Counted from the first letter of the stretch, positions 1 through 9,689 are shown. The stretch: DNA of 64,000 nt from Phytoseiulus persimilis (GCA_037576195.1 CM075103.1:30216723-30280722), one strand, 5' to 3'. The notes: generated from the sequence alone by a model not told the origin. Program-made: numbers and translations.

Positions 1-12
1 AGTCAGCAGAAT

Positions 13-1722
13 TCATTTCTGGGTTGCCGCGAAATATGAACGGATGTCCGCTTGTTTTTTTTTGTTCAAGCATTCAGCGATGACCTTGTCTCTATATTTG
101 TGAAAGGCTCTGCTCGCATCGATGTCGATCTCTGCCCGTTGAGAACAGTGATTGATCAACGTCGCGAGAGCTTTGAGAACCTGAGGATCGGTCACGGGCA
201 CATCGATGTCATCCTCAACCTCGTCTTCAAACACAAACTTCTCATCATCATCATCACTTTCGTTCTCTTCCTCTAAAACAGCATCCTCAACCACGAGGAG
301 ATTGTTGTCAGCCTCCGCAAACTCTGCGAAGCTTAAGCCGGCCGGGAAGAAATCACGGATGATGATTGGATCAACAACAAGTTCTTCGTCCGATGATTGT
401 GTGGCTCCGGAGTCGTCGCAACCTGTTAACTCGATGACAGGCAAACATCTCTTGAAACAATTGAAGATGGTTCTCGGCGTTACGTCGTCCCAAGCTTCTT
501 TGAGGAACCGAATGCCTTGTAAAAGATTCACCTCCTTGAAGTCATTGGATTCAGCTTGCGTCCAATAATGTTCTACAAGTTTTTTCTTGTAAAGCTGCTT
601 GAGGGTATGTATGATCCCTTGGTCCAACGGCTGCGTTTTCGATGTCGTCTTTGGTGGGAGGAAAAGGATTTTAACTGAGGTGAGATCAAGATCTACATCA
701 TGACACCTGAAATTGTCCAAGAGTAGGACGACTCGACGCTTCTTCTTCCTGAAGTTTTCATCAAGTTCAAGGAGCCATTCGCCGAAGATATTTGTGTTCA
801 TCCAAGCTTTGATTTGTGATCTGTATTCACATCCGATTTTCTGCGGCTGGTGATGAGTTTCATTCACTGCAAGCTTTGGAAAACATCGCGGTTGGCGGCT
901 ACGCCCGATGACCAGCGGCGTAATCTTATCCGTTCCATCGAAATTTGTACAGAGAAGCACAGTGAAGCGATCCTTACTTTGCTCGCCGCCGTGACAGGAT
1001 TCATTCTTGAAGTGCACAGTTCGCTTTGGGAGCATCTTGTAGAAGAACCCCATCTCGTCAGCATTGTAAATATCTCGCGGCATGAACTCGTTCAGTATCA
1101 GTCGGTTCTCTTCGAGCCAATCGTCGACTTCTGCTTGCGATACTTTCGAAGCTTCTCCGCACGCCGTTTTCGTTGATAGCTTATAGCGGTGCTTGAACTC
1201 GACGAGCCACGCATTCGATCCTCTGAACTCTGAGTCGCCGATCTCATTGGCGATCGCCTTCCCTCGCTCTTGAAGCCACTGCCCGGGAATCGGCAATGCG
1301 GGGTTTTTGGATCGAGCGCCTTTGTAGGTTTGGAAGAGTTTCTCCTCGATTGCGCCGTATTTCTCTCGCCGGATGCGTTTCCGATTACTTGCAGGCTTCA
1401 GGGCACGCTGAAAACGGATTTTTGTGGCGTCTCGTTTGATATTGTAGACGGTGGCCTGCGAGATTTTCCATTTCTGCCTGATTTCACAAACGCTGATGTT
1501 GGCGTCCAAATCTCCGATCACTTGAACTCTATCCCGGAGGCTCAAGTTCGTTTGTTTCGACACCCGTCTCATGCGGTACGGCTCCACGCTCATGCTTCTG
1601 GCTCGCAGTGATGCGATCTGGTAGAGACTCGACTGAAATTGCTTTTGAGTGCGAGAACGGTTCCTTCGAAGCAGTCGGTGATCGAAACTTCTTGAGACAG
1701 CTCCAACAGCTGGAATGATCAC
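13..1722 (-). CDS. pogo/Tigger-type transposase, apparently intact
   Basis: Cut-and-paste DNA transposase of the pogo/Tigger group (Tc1-mariner superfamily), 569 codons. Residues about 58-98 form a psq-like helix-turn-helix, and about 112-190 match the CENP-B/Tc5-type DNA-binding domain. The DDE_1 catalytic core follows with D222 (context NADEMGF), D336 (LLLDNF) and D367 (QPLDQG), a DD30D spacing typical of pogo. A strongly acidic stretch lies at about 485-515. The last residues (QADIRSYF, 557-564) fit a PCNA-binding PIP box. Met44 and Met51 are equally plausible starts because the first 43 residues resemble no known domain. The stop is only 12 bp from the window edge, so the left TIR cannot be seen, and I could not identify the right TIR. 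Confidence 0.9.
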   Translation of the reverse strand: MIIPAVGAVSRSFDHRLLRRNRSRTQKQFQSSLYQIASLRARSMSVEPYRMRRVSKQTNLSLRDRVQVIGDLDANISVCEIRQKWKISQATVYNIKRDATKIRFQRALKPASNRKRIRREKYGAIEEKLFQTYKGARSKNPALPIPGQWLQERGKAIANEIGDSEFRGSNAWLVEFKHRYKLSTKTACGEASKVSQAEVDDWLEENRLILNEFMPRDIYNADEMGFFYKMLPKRTVHFKNESCHGGEQSKDRFTVLLCTNFDGTDKITPLVIGRSRQPRCFPKLAVNETHHQPQKIGCEYRSQIKAWMNTNIFGEWLLELDENFRKKKRRVVLLLDNFRCHDVDLDLTSVKILFLPPKTTSKTQPLDQGIIHTLKQLYKKKLVEHYWTQAESNDFKEVNLLQGIRFLKEAWDDVTPRTIFNCFKRCLPVIELTGCDDSGATQSSDEELVVDPIIIRDFFPAGLSFAEFAEADNNLLVVEDAVLEEENESDDDDEKFVFEDEVEDDIDVPVTDPQVLKALATLINHCSQRAEIDIDASRAFHKYRDKVIAECLNKKKQADIRSYFAATQK

Positions 1723-2129
1723 CTTAGCACTGGCCGCTTACTTTGACGACACGCACGTCAGGAGCGGAAGCGCGCGCATGTGCAAGTCCTCATGCATGGA
1801 CCGATTTGGAACGAATAAGATTGTGAATTAGAGAAACTTCGAAGGAGGAGCCGCGACAGCTCCGAGTTTTTCCGAAATTCGAGAATTCTGGATACCTCCT
1901 TGCTACCAACGAAGAATCTCAAAGTATGATAGCTAACGCGGACTCCAAGTCAGAGGGAACGATTGAGTCGAAGATATAGGATAGCGAAGGCTTCCCGAGC
2001 TATGAGATGGACATTAGATAAACATTACTCATACGGTACAAGTTACCGAGACTGTCGTGGGATCGGGTCTAGGTTATAAGTTAGCGAAGGTTTCCAAGTT
2101 TGTGAAGTCCAAGTCACTGTAGTCCATTA
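1723..2129. other. Untranslated flank between pogo and hAT copies
   Basis: Upstream side of the pogo gene and the degraded start of the following hAT copy. I see no gene, RNA or clear terminal repeat here. Confidence 0.4.
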
Positions 2130-4160
2130 ATGAAGCACTTTCGGGTGGCTCATGCAATCTTCCCCCAGGACAACCCTCGTGCAGGTTCTTCAAGGCAGGA
2201 GTTCCATCAGATGTTCGATGAGCCATCTTCACCAGTAATGGAACAGGAGCTTCCTGTGGAGCCTTCCGGAAAGAGGCCGACAAAGAAAAAAAGCAGCTTC
2301 CGAAAGACACTTTCCTCAATCCCGAGCATAGCATGAGGAGTGACGTACTGAGGTTGGTTTGCGAGACAAATATCAGTATGAGACAGATCGTCTCTTCCGA
2401 GACATTAAGAAGGCTGTTCAATCGAGCTTACCCCTGTGATTCACCTCTGCCTAAATCGGGGTCCACATAAACGTGCTATCTCCGCGAAGATGCAGAAGTA
2501 CTCCGGAACCAGCTACGCATCAAATTACAGGAGAATCGTTCGACAGGTCCGAGGCTCTCCATAAAACTTTCATGCACATGCCTCGATTTCCGAAAAAATA
2601 TTTCACATTTGCTAAATGTCTGTTGTTTTCCAGGTCAGAAACTGTCAATCTCATTTGACGAAGCAACCGTTATTGAGACGGATCGCTACCTGACCGTCAA
2701 CATTCATCATGGATCTGCCATTCTCGGAAATTCAAACATTGCAGCCCTCGGACTTGTGAGGGTGAAGAGCCGAGCTACAGGAATATATCTGAGCGACCTG
2801 ATTTGCGAGAGACTCAGGACTGTAGGTCTCCTGACGGAAGACGTTTTAGCAGCCGCCACTGATAGCGCCAGCAATGTCCTCTGAGCGGTCGAGATCATGG
2901 GTATGAAGAAGCAAAAGTGCTTCGCCCATGGTCTCGATCTTGTCGTCAGGAAAGTCATGCACGGGACAGGAGCCTTGGCTTTCGAACTCGGAATCCTCGA
3001 TGCTCCGGAGTCCGAAGAAGCAGTTGTTGACAATGAGTGGGAGGAAGATTCGGATACAGACACGGACGAACCACCACAGCGCCAGATTGGTGAAGATCAA
3101 GGCACAGTCTGCCTTGGCGCTGTTGTAGATCGCCTCCGACGTGTAGTCCGAGACTTCAAGCGGAAGCCGAACCTCATGGACGAAATCCGAAGACTGACTG
3201 CAACAGATGAGTTCAACAAGAAAGAGCTCCGGCCCATTCTCGATTGCAGGACACGATGGTATTCGACAGCTCTGATGATTGAGAGGGCGCTCCGCATTCT
3301 ACCCGCTCTGAACAATGTGTTCTCCCGGCATGACACGCCGATCAGTTGTCAAGACAAGCTGACCCTGGAGAGTATAGTCAAGGCTTTGAATCCCTTCAAG
3401 CGTGCTATACTCCTTCTCAGCAGCCAGGAAGCGACGCTGGTACACGCAGACAGAGTTTTTACCCTTCTGATGGAAGCACTCCGCAATGCTCAATCAGCTC
3501 TGGCTGAGGCTCTACTCAACAGTCTCAAACAGGAACTTGAGAAACGCATAACAGTGCTGTCGACTGCTCTCGCGATACTGGACAGCCCAGGATACGGTTT
3601 CGAGCTGGAATCCGCGATAGGGCAACAACCACCATCGGAAGAAGAGCTCATACAAGTTCTCGCGGAAATCGCGAGTTCCGCTCAGATGCCCTGCTCCAGC
3701 CGCTCAATCGCAGCAACAAAACCTGCGGTGAGTTGTCCGAGCTGGGTTGTAGTTCACTCTATCACAGACGTCTTGTTGATCGCGGACACTAAGGAGAGCA
3801 TCATTTTCACTTCAGGCAACCCTTTCATGGGATTCTGTGTTTGCGGCTCCGGCTGGCCCCAATCTTGTCATTGAAGGTGAAGGTTGCGTTGGGGAGACTT
3901 TGAACAAGGAACTCGCCCTTTTCCGAGCTGGTGGCGGGAAGGGCTGCCTCCTGAAATTGTGCCATCAGATTTTAGAGTCCATACCGCCGACCTCCGTTCA
4001 GCCCGAACGGGACTTCAGCATCTTGCGAATGATCCTTGGCGAAAACCGCGTGAGCCTCAAACCAGGAAGTCTGAACGATATTTTCAAACTCCGAAGAGCA
4101 TTTGAATCGGCAACAAGGAAGCCATCAAAATCCACCGATGATCCGAGCAAGAATTCGTAG
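2130..4160 (+). pseudogene. hAT transposase, copy 1 (decayed)
   Basis: Relic of a hAT-superfamily transposase spread over several frames. An N-terminal piece lies at 2130-2336 and continues in another frame to about 2440. A likely 3' splice site (TTTTCCAG, ending about 2632) precedes the catalytic part. From 2633 the frame gives the first acidic motif (SISFDEAT), then CFAHGLDL, the block CRTRWYST and, after another frame change at about 3840, the C-terminal hATC dimerisation block (PPTSVQPERDFSILR ... LKPGSL) to 4160. A TGA at 2882-2884 interrupts an otherwise continuous frame. The same family recurs at 17.9-20.1 kb, which helps separate true coding sequence from shadow frames. Non-functional. 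Confidence 0.85.
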
Positions 4161-4884
4161 ACGAGAAATTCGTAATGATAGGATACAGCCCTCTCAAGAG
4201 TTCCCTAACTCGCTTTGTGATGTACATAGTTCATTGTATGCTTGTTCTTTTACAGTAAATTAAACAATGCGTTTATTTGGCGAGTTGCCACATGAATGCA
4301 AGCGCTCATAAAGTGTGTACTTGGCTTTTCTCCTCTCACTGCTCCCCCATATCAAGTTATGAAAAGAAGATGCACTGAACCACGCCTCGAGGACAGCGTG
4401 TTGCGAGTCTATTTGGTAGCTATGAGCTGGAAACAGTTTGAGTCACTCTGCGGATCCGTTCTGCAGAGATCCGCGGATTTTGCGGATCTTTGGAAGGCCT
4501 ACTCCTGACTGCGCGAGATTGTACGCTATTTCCGAACTGATCGGCCACACTGTTGTATTGGCCTTCTCCTTCAACGCTGCGACTTGATGGTCGAGGATAA
4601 GTTTCCGTTCTGGATCCATGGCGTGGTCTCACCCGGTGGTGGTCCGTTCTGTTCCCCAAACTGGGCAGGCGCGGTCAAAAAAAAAGAAAACGTCTGGACT
4701 CTAGACCAATCATTGGAGAGCTCCGCTCCCCTTCTAGGTATACAAGGACCCTCGTTTTCGAATGAACTTCACTATGGTACAGAGCCTTCTACTCTATACG
4801 TCTCTTGCGTTGTCACTCTTGTTGTCAACTGAGCTAGTGTTCCACACCTTCGATCCTCTACCTTCAAACCCCACGACTTCTAGT
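4161..4884. other. Non-coding 3' flank of hAT copy 1 with GCGGAT subterminal repeats
   Basis: No gene. Around 4448-4490 the word GCGGAT and its complement recur in short palindromic arrangement, followed by AAGGCCTA. The 5' end of hAT copy 2 (about 20010-20075, read on the minus strand) shows a comparable TAGGCCTTGCAA plus GCGGTTT repeats, so these may be the subterminal repeats and outer ends of this hAT family. Boundaries are not firm. Confidence 0.35.
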
Positions 4885-5092
4885 CCTATCACTTTCCAAA
4901 TCTGGAGGGGTGATTCCGGGATCAATCTGGCCATTGCTCTCCAAGTCGGGAGGGGTGATTCCGGGACCAATCTGGCCATTGCTCTCCAAGTCTGGGGGGG
5001 TGATTCCGAGACCAATGTGACCATTACTTTCCTACTCTGGATGCGTGATTCCGAGACCAATCTGACCATACTTTTCAAAATCATAATGCTGA
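4885..5092. repeat. 45-bp minisatellite, about 4.5 copies
   Basis: A 45-bp unit recurs with the anchor TGATTCCG at 4911, 4956, 5001 and 5046, so the period is exactly 45. Copies 1-2 are nearly identical and copies 3-4 have diverged. Because 45 is a multiple of 3 the array leaves long open frames on both strands (4762-5100 plus, 4794-5162 minus). The open frames are explained by the period and I do not call a gene. Confidence 0.85.
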
Positions 5093-5190
5093 CCCAGTGA
5101 AGAGGAAGAAAGTGCCTCGACGGCACGGAGCGTCGTCCAACTGCGCCCAGCGTAGCCGACACCAGTCGGCCAAAGGCCGGCTGGCAGGTA

Positions 5191-5400
5191 CAGTGTGCGC
5201 AATTTGTTTAGAGCCACCCCGATTTTCGCACGAAAAGTGAATGGGAAGAGGGTGAGATCCCCAATTGCGGCGACCACGGACGACGGTGGCGGACACGAAG
5301 ATGAATCACAGACAAGAGGCGTTTTTCACCCGTATTTTCGGGGTAAAATAGCGAAATTTCCGATTTCGGGCGCGAAATTTCATTAAAGCCCTCCAACAAA
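5191..5400 (+). repeat. Left IR/DR terminal inverted repeat of the Tc1-like element
   Basis: About 205 bp that pair with 8328-8534 in inverted orientation. The outer direct repeat (GCGCAATTTGTTTAGAGCC) is at 5197-5215. A second, diverged copy (GCGAAATTTCATTAAAGCC) lies at about 5374-5392. Paired direct repeats inside long inverted repeats are the transposase-binding layout known from Sleeping Beauty-type elements. That role here is inferred. Confidence 0.75.
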
Positions 5401-5814
5401 CTTCGTCGTCGCCTTGGCTCCACAGATATCTGCCGCAGCCCTAGTTATCGAGCGGGTTCTCTTTCAGTATACGCCCGCCGACTTGAGCCGACTACGAAGT
5501 AGCGGCTACAAGCCACCACACTGACGGCCTGGCGAGTTTCGTTTTGAACAAAGCGCGGGCTGCTCTCAAGCAAGGGAGCATGGTCAGCGATAGGCAGCGA
5601 GCCAGGAGCCGGCGTAGTTTATGGGTCTGTGGTATTTTGAGGGCTTTCTAGCCCGATGGTATCGAATTATCCCGAGCTTGGCGAGGGACACGAACTGCCA
5701 GAAGCGTGGAAGTCAGGGATGGGGAAACGACGGCTCAGCTAGCTGGGGAAGTGGGGATATGCGCAATAAAAAGTACGAAATCATGTAACGGTTTCTTCCG
5801 AGAACGAAATCACT

Positions 5815-6766
5815 GTGAATCATTCCTTGAGGTGTCTATATTTTTTGAACAAAATGAATCTTCTGCCAAAAACTGAGGCTGCCGCGGTGAATTTCCTGCA
5901 AGTGAAGGGTGTCTTGCCAAGCCATCGGAGATGTCAACGCGGACATGAAATGCGACTGAAACTAAGTGATGAACGTTTCCGCTGGCGTTGTACTGTAAGT
6001 GATGAGGAGTGCTCACTTCGTGTCGGAACCTGGCTTGCGGGAACGAAATTGTCGTATGTCAACATAATGACTTTCTTGTATGGGTGGTCTCGTGAACAAA
6101 CTTCAGTGAAATGGTGTGCTCAGGGAATCGGAATAGGCTGTGCGACCGCGGTTGCCTGGAACAATTCGCTTAGGGAGGTTATCTTCAGGAAGCTACTGGA
6201 TGAACCCCGCAGCAGAATCGGGGGGCCCGGACAAATCGTCGAGATAGGCGAAAGCATGTTCGCCAAGCGGAAGAACAATGTAGGTTGCATACTGCCCCAG
6301 CAGTGGATTTTCGGCGGCATCTGTAGAGCCACGAAGCAGTGTTTCGTTGTGCCGGTCCCAGATCGCTGCGCCGAGACGTTGCTCCGGGCCATAAAGGCAA
6401 ACATCGACCCCGGTTCAACAATATACCCAGATTGTTGGAAAGGTTACAACACAAGACAGCTGAAGACTAGGGTATGAGCATCATACCGTGAATCACAAAA
6501 AAAACTTCGTCGATCCCAAGACGAAGGTGCATAGCCAAACCATCGAGAGACTTTGGGGATCGGCGGAATGGAGGAACAAGCGTCATCATGGGACGGATCG
6601 GGGCTACCTCAACTCATACATCATTGAGTTTTCCTGGAGGCAGACTCTCGGCGGAGGGCCACCCTTCGACGCCATCCTGGAAGCGATCGCAGAGGAACGG
6701 CTGCGCTATTCTCAACTTTCAGCGGGAATTTCCGATCACACCTATGCCCTACCCCCATCGATGTGA
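5815..6766 (+). pseudogene. Merlin (ISXO2/IS1595-type) transposase, inactivated
   Basis: DDE transposase of the Merlin family in two frames. Part one (5815-6477, 220 residues) has a zinc-ribbon-like N-terminus (Cys40 ... WRC at 57-59 ... Cys66) and the GTWLAG block. The normally invariant first catalytic Asp of the VEIDES motif is Gly145 (EIGES, codon GGC at 6247-6249). The second Asp is present (YPDCWKGY, D206). A frameshift at about 6470 moves the rest into the frame of 6488-6766, which has the NHKKNFVDP block and the catalytic Glu in QTIERLWGSAEWR. One missing catalytic residue plus the frameshift make it inactive. Met14 is an alternative start. Confidence 0.9.
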
Positions 6767-6836
6767 GCGGAACCCGTTCGCCTCCCGCCCAGTGGCACCT
6801 GGTGAGTTTCTGATTCGATTTCTTCTCTGCTACTAA

Positions 6837-7070
6837 GGTTTCGCCTGCGAGCGGAGCGATTGGTGCAGACTGACAGCAAGCGGCGTCAGAGCACTGCGGG
6901 GTGATTGGATAAGGTTAGGTTAGGTTTCTGGCGAGCGAGCGAAGCGATGCGAGCAGACTGATAGCAAGCGGCCCAAGGGCACTGCGGAGGGATTGGGTAA
7001 GGTTAGGTTAGGTTTCTGGCGAGCGAGCGAAGCGATGCGAGCAGACTGACAGCAAGCGGCCTCAGAGGCC
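6837..7070. repeat. 88-bp tandem repeat inside Merlin, carrying (TTAGG)-like doublets
   Basis: Units start at 6837, 6925 and 7013 (period 88, about 2.6 copies). The first two contain GGTTAGGTTAGG at 6913 and 7001. This is two units of the arthropod telomere motif only, so it is not a telomere. The repeat lies between the transposase and the right TIR. Confidence 0.85.
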
Positions 7071-7286
7071 GAAACACACCGATACGCAGGGCACCGATCA
7101 CTGTCATCCCTCACCAATGTTTTGACTCTCTCCGCTTCGAGCGTCAACTCGCCAGATTGGCGTGTTTACCTTTGGCTCCTCAAGTCGGCGGGCGTATTCT
7201 GAAAAAAATCCTATCGAGCGCATGCCCGTCTGCTCGGTGGATATGAGATTGAGAGGGAAACGAAGTTTATGTAGATCCGATTCACG

Positions 7287-8243
7287 ATGGGTCGCGGAAA
7301 AAGTCTTACCAGTGAAGAAAAGGCAAAAACTTCTGTACTCAAGGAAACCGGTCAATCCAATCGACAAATCGCGAAGCTCTTGCGACGTTCGAGGACCGCC
7401 GTCGACAATTTCGTCAAACTGGGCCCGAGGTATGGCACAAACCGAAGAGGCGGAGGCGACATCAAGCTCTCCGACGCCAACAAGCGAAGTCTCCTTCGAA
7501 AAGCCCGGACGGGAAACGCTTTCGCGTCAACTATAGTCACTGATCTGCAGCTCCCTGTTGAGAAAAGGCGAGTCCAACAAATCCTCCAGAGCGATCTCCA
7601 CCTCGTTTTCAAGAAACGCTTAGCAAAGCCTCCCTTATCTGCCGGCCATAGAGCAGCCCGGTTGGAGTTCGCAAGAAAATACATGTCCTGGACCTCTGAG
7701 TGGCATAATGTGCTATTTAGCGACGAAAAGAAGTTCAACCTTGATGGCCCCGATGGCTGCCAGTACTATTGGCACGATCTTCGGAGAGATGAAGCCATCA
7801 GTATGAGCAGAAACTTCGGCGGGAGAAGCGTGATTATTTGGGCAGCATTCGGAACCCGAGCCAAATCCAATTTAGCGTGGCTGACCACCAAAATGAAGGC
7901 ATCGGACTACGTTGAAATACTTGAGTATGAGTTGATCCGCCTTTACGAGGAGTTTGGAGACGATGACGTCATCTCCCAACATGACAATGCGCCGATTCAC
8001 ACAGCATTGTTGACGAAACCTTGGTTTCGAGAGAAGAAAATCGAGGTTCTGCCGTGGCCGGCAAGGAGTCCGGATCTGAACCCAATCGAGAATTTGTGGG
8101 GTGTGCTGGCCAGACGTGTTTACAAGAATGGGCGATAGTTTAGAGCCGTGTCCGAACTCAAAGACGCAATGAGGGGCGCCTGGGCTTCAATAGACTCGAC
8201 AACGGTGAAGAAATTTATCGAGAGCATGCCACGGAGGAGGTGA
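7287..8243 (+). pseudogene. Tc1-like transposase (DD34E) with one premature stop
   Basis: Paired-like helix-turn-helix domain at residues about 1-110 (GQSNRQIAKLLRRSRTAV) and catalytic core with D146 (LFSDEKKF), D233 (QHDNAPIH) and E268 (SPDLNPIENLW). Exactly 34 residues separate the second Asp and Glu, the Tc1 signature. A TAG at 8136-8138 ends the open frame after 283 codons. The same frame then continues to TGA at 8241-8243 with the expected C-terminus (VSELKDAM ... ESMPRR). The TAG looks like a single CAG-to-TAG change, giving an original length of about 318 residues. Core residues are intact, so the copy is only lightly damaged. Confidence 0.92.
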
Positions 8244-8327
8244 TCAAGCGACAGGGAGGTCCCACCAAATATTAGTTCGTGCGATCTGATTTTTTTCGAG
8301 GTTGGAATAGCGTTCCGCGGAATACAA

Positions 8328-8534
8328 ATCGGAGTGGCTCTAAACAAATTTCGCACCCAAAATCGATATTTTTGCTTTTTATTCCAAACTTGCGATTGAA
8401 AAACTCCTCTCCTACGTGATTCACGTTTGTCTGCGCAACCGTCATGCGCGACCGTCACAACCGAGAATCCCAGACTCCTTCGATTCGTTTTTCTGGCTAA
8501 AGTGGGGGTGGTCTTGAATAAATTGCGCTCACTG
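8328..8534 (-). repeat. Right IR/DR terminal inverted repeat of the Tc1-like element
   Basis: Inverted partner of 5191-5400. The outer direct repeat is at about 8497-8534 and the inner one (GGCTCTAAACAAATTTCGCA) at 8337-8356. The spacer between the two repeats is similar in length and partly alignable on both sides. Confidence 0.75.
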
Positions 8535-8851
8535 TATATATATAATAGATCTCGGAACCGGTGGCCATCTATCCCTAGCACAAACAGAGCTGTGTTCGAA
8601 GTTCGATTGGATTGATTTGATTGGATTAAATTTGATGTTACATATGCACGTATGTTCCCTTCCTTCGCAGGGGTGGATTGTCTTGCGATCACAGATCGCA
8701 TTGCAGATTTCATTGTTCTCGCATCGCCTCATTATATCCTTCATCCTTCTCCAGTTCCTCGCTGCTGAATCAGGGTGAGGTCCTTTTCGGTACGGGAATC
8801 CTGTCTGGGAGTACTTTCCCTCCTCGCATTCCAGAATGACATGGTTGTTGG
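8535..8851. other. Non-coding, GATT-rich stretch
   Basis: Contains short TA repeats directly at the Tc1 target site and a GATTGGATT-rich segment at about 8605-8635. No gene seen. Confidence 0.4.
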
Positions 8852-9026
8852 TTTCCGGATAGACATCATATTCCGTAGTACGGAGAACGGCAATTGAATT
8901 TCCGTACCGGGGCGGCGAAAATGAATTTCCGTACCGGGAAGTACGGAAATATAATTGCCGTACTGGGCCGGTACGGAAATTCAATTGCCGTACTCCGTAT
9001 TACGGAAAATGATGTCTATTTCCGGA
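8852..9026. repeat. Compound inverted repeat built from a TACGG...CCGTA core
   Basis: Arms 8852-8910 and 8968-9026 (59 bp each) are near-perfect reverse complements around a 57-bp spacer. Within the arms and the spacer the block ACGGCAATTGAATTTCCGTA or close variants recurs about four times, and this block is itself nearly palindromic. The transcript of either strand could fold into a long hairpin with smaller ones inside. It could be a foldback element or a MITE. I see no flanking duplication that would settle it. Confidence 0.8.
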
Positions 9027-9689
9027 GCCCCACATCGAGCGCATTTCGTATCTATGGAAGCATCCCGAAAGTTCTACCGGCTCTCGGTATTGAGCATTCC
9101 TACTTATCTGGCTAGCGCCAAGAGTCGACTACCGCGCGAGTTATCGTACAGTTCCGTCTGTATTTCTCCTTAGTTCCTGATTACTATAAGTTGTAGAGCG
9201 GAGCCATTTGGGTGGTCTTACTTTGTGCGTGACTTTGCAACGCAACGTGTTTATTGTTATTGTACGTCAGCCGGTGGATAGAAGCATGACAGAAGCCTAT
9301 GACGGATATTACAAAGACCTCGATTCTCTTCAAACTGTCGATAAACAGTCAATGTGGATCTGGACTCCACATTTCGTCTCCACAAGAAGTCCAAATCATC
9401 CTGCACCCTCGTTTCGCGTCCGATGCAGTTCTGGTCAGCCCGAAAACTTCAAGGTCATTTTGGGTTCTCTAATTTTTGAGTCTCTCCATGGCCTTCACTT
9501 TTGTGTTTGTTATCTCGGTGGCCGTGAGTGCCATTCTGGGCCATCTGGATGGGTCCAACCCAGTTCTCCCTCGATAAACTACTCTGATACGGTGGGGCGT
9601 GCTATGCTCATGGCCCACGTTCCCGCATCTCTTCGCCTGACTTCGATAAGGTTCCCCAGCCTTCCAGGCATGGTGATTACTCCATTGCA
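9027..9689. other. Unassigned sequence with an open frame of unknown meaning
   Basis: A 170-codon open frame runs 9208-9720 on the plus strand. It lacks any domain, signal or composition I recognise and I do not call it a gene. Confidence 0.35.

Larger units (their letters stand above)
5454..7211 (+). mobile_element. Merlin DNA transposon with exact 8-bp TSD
   Basis: 1758-bp element. The left TIR (5454-5487) and right TIR (7179-7211) share the inner stretch ATACGCCCGCCGACTTGAG after a T-rich start beginning GG. Both sides carry the identical 8-bp duplication TATCGAGC (5446-5453 and 7212-7219), the length expected for Merlin/IS1016-related elements. It sits in the 5' untranslated part of the surrounding Tc1-like element. 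Its only gene is a broken transposase at 5815-6766. An 88-bp tandem repeat fills the space before the right TIR. Confidence 0.92.
5191..8534 (+). mobile_element. Tc1-like transposon (DD34E) split by a Merlin insertion
   Basis: Outer ends begin CAGTGTGCGCAATTT at 5191 and, on the complementary strand, CAGTGAGCGCAATTT at 8534, each flanked by TA (5189-5190 and 8535-8536), the Tc1/mariner target duplication. The span is 3344 bp. Removing the nested Merlin element and one copy of its target site (1758 + 8 bp) leaves 1578 bp, the usual size of a Tc1 element. The transposase lies at 7287-8243. Each end carries two direct repeats, giving an IR/DR layout. Confidence 0.9.

Noticed and set aside
206-568. 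Plus-strand serine-rich ORF
   Set aside because: Antisense shadow of the acidic tail of the pogo transposase.
4794-5162. Minus-strand repeat protein in the 45-bp minisatellite
   Set aside because: Both strands are open only because the period is divisible by three.
5815-6766. Bacterial IS1595-type insertion sequence or contamination
   Set aside because: The element is inserted in a Tc1 element and has Merlin-type TIRs; eukaryotic Merlin explains it.
6913-7012. Telomere or subtelomere from TTAGG repeats
   Set aside because: Only two units each time, embedded in an 88-bp repeat within a Merlin element.
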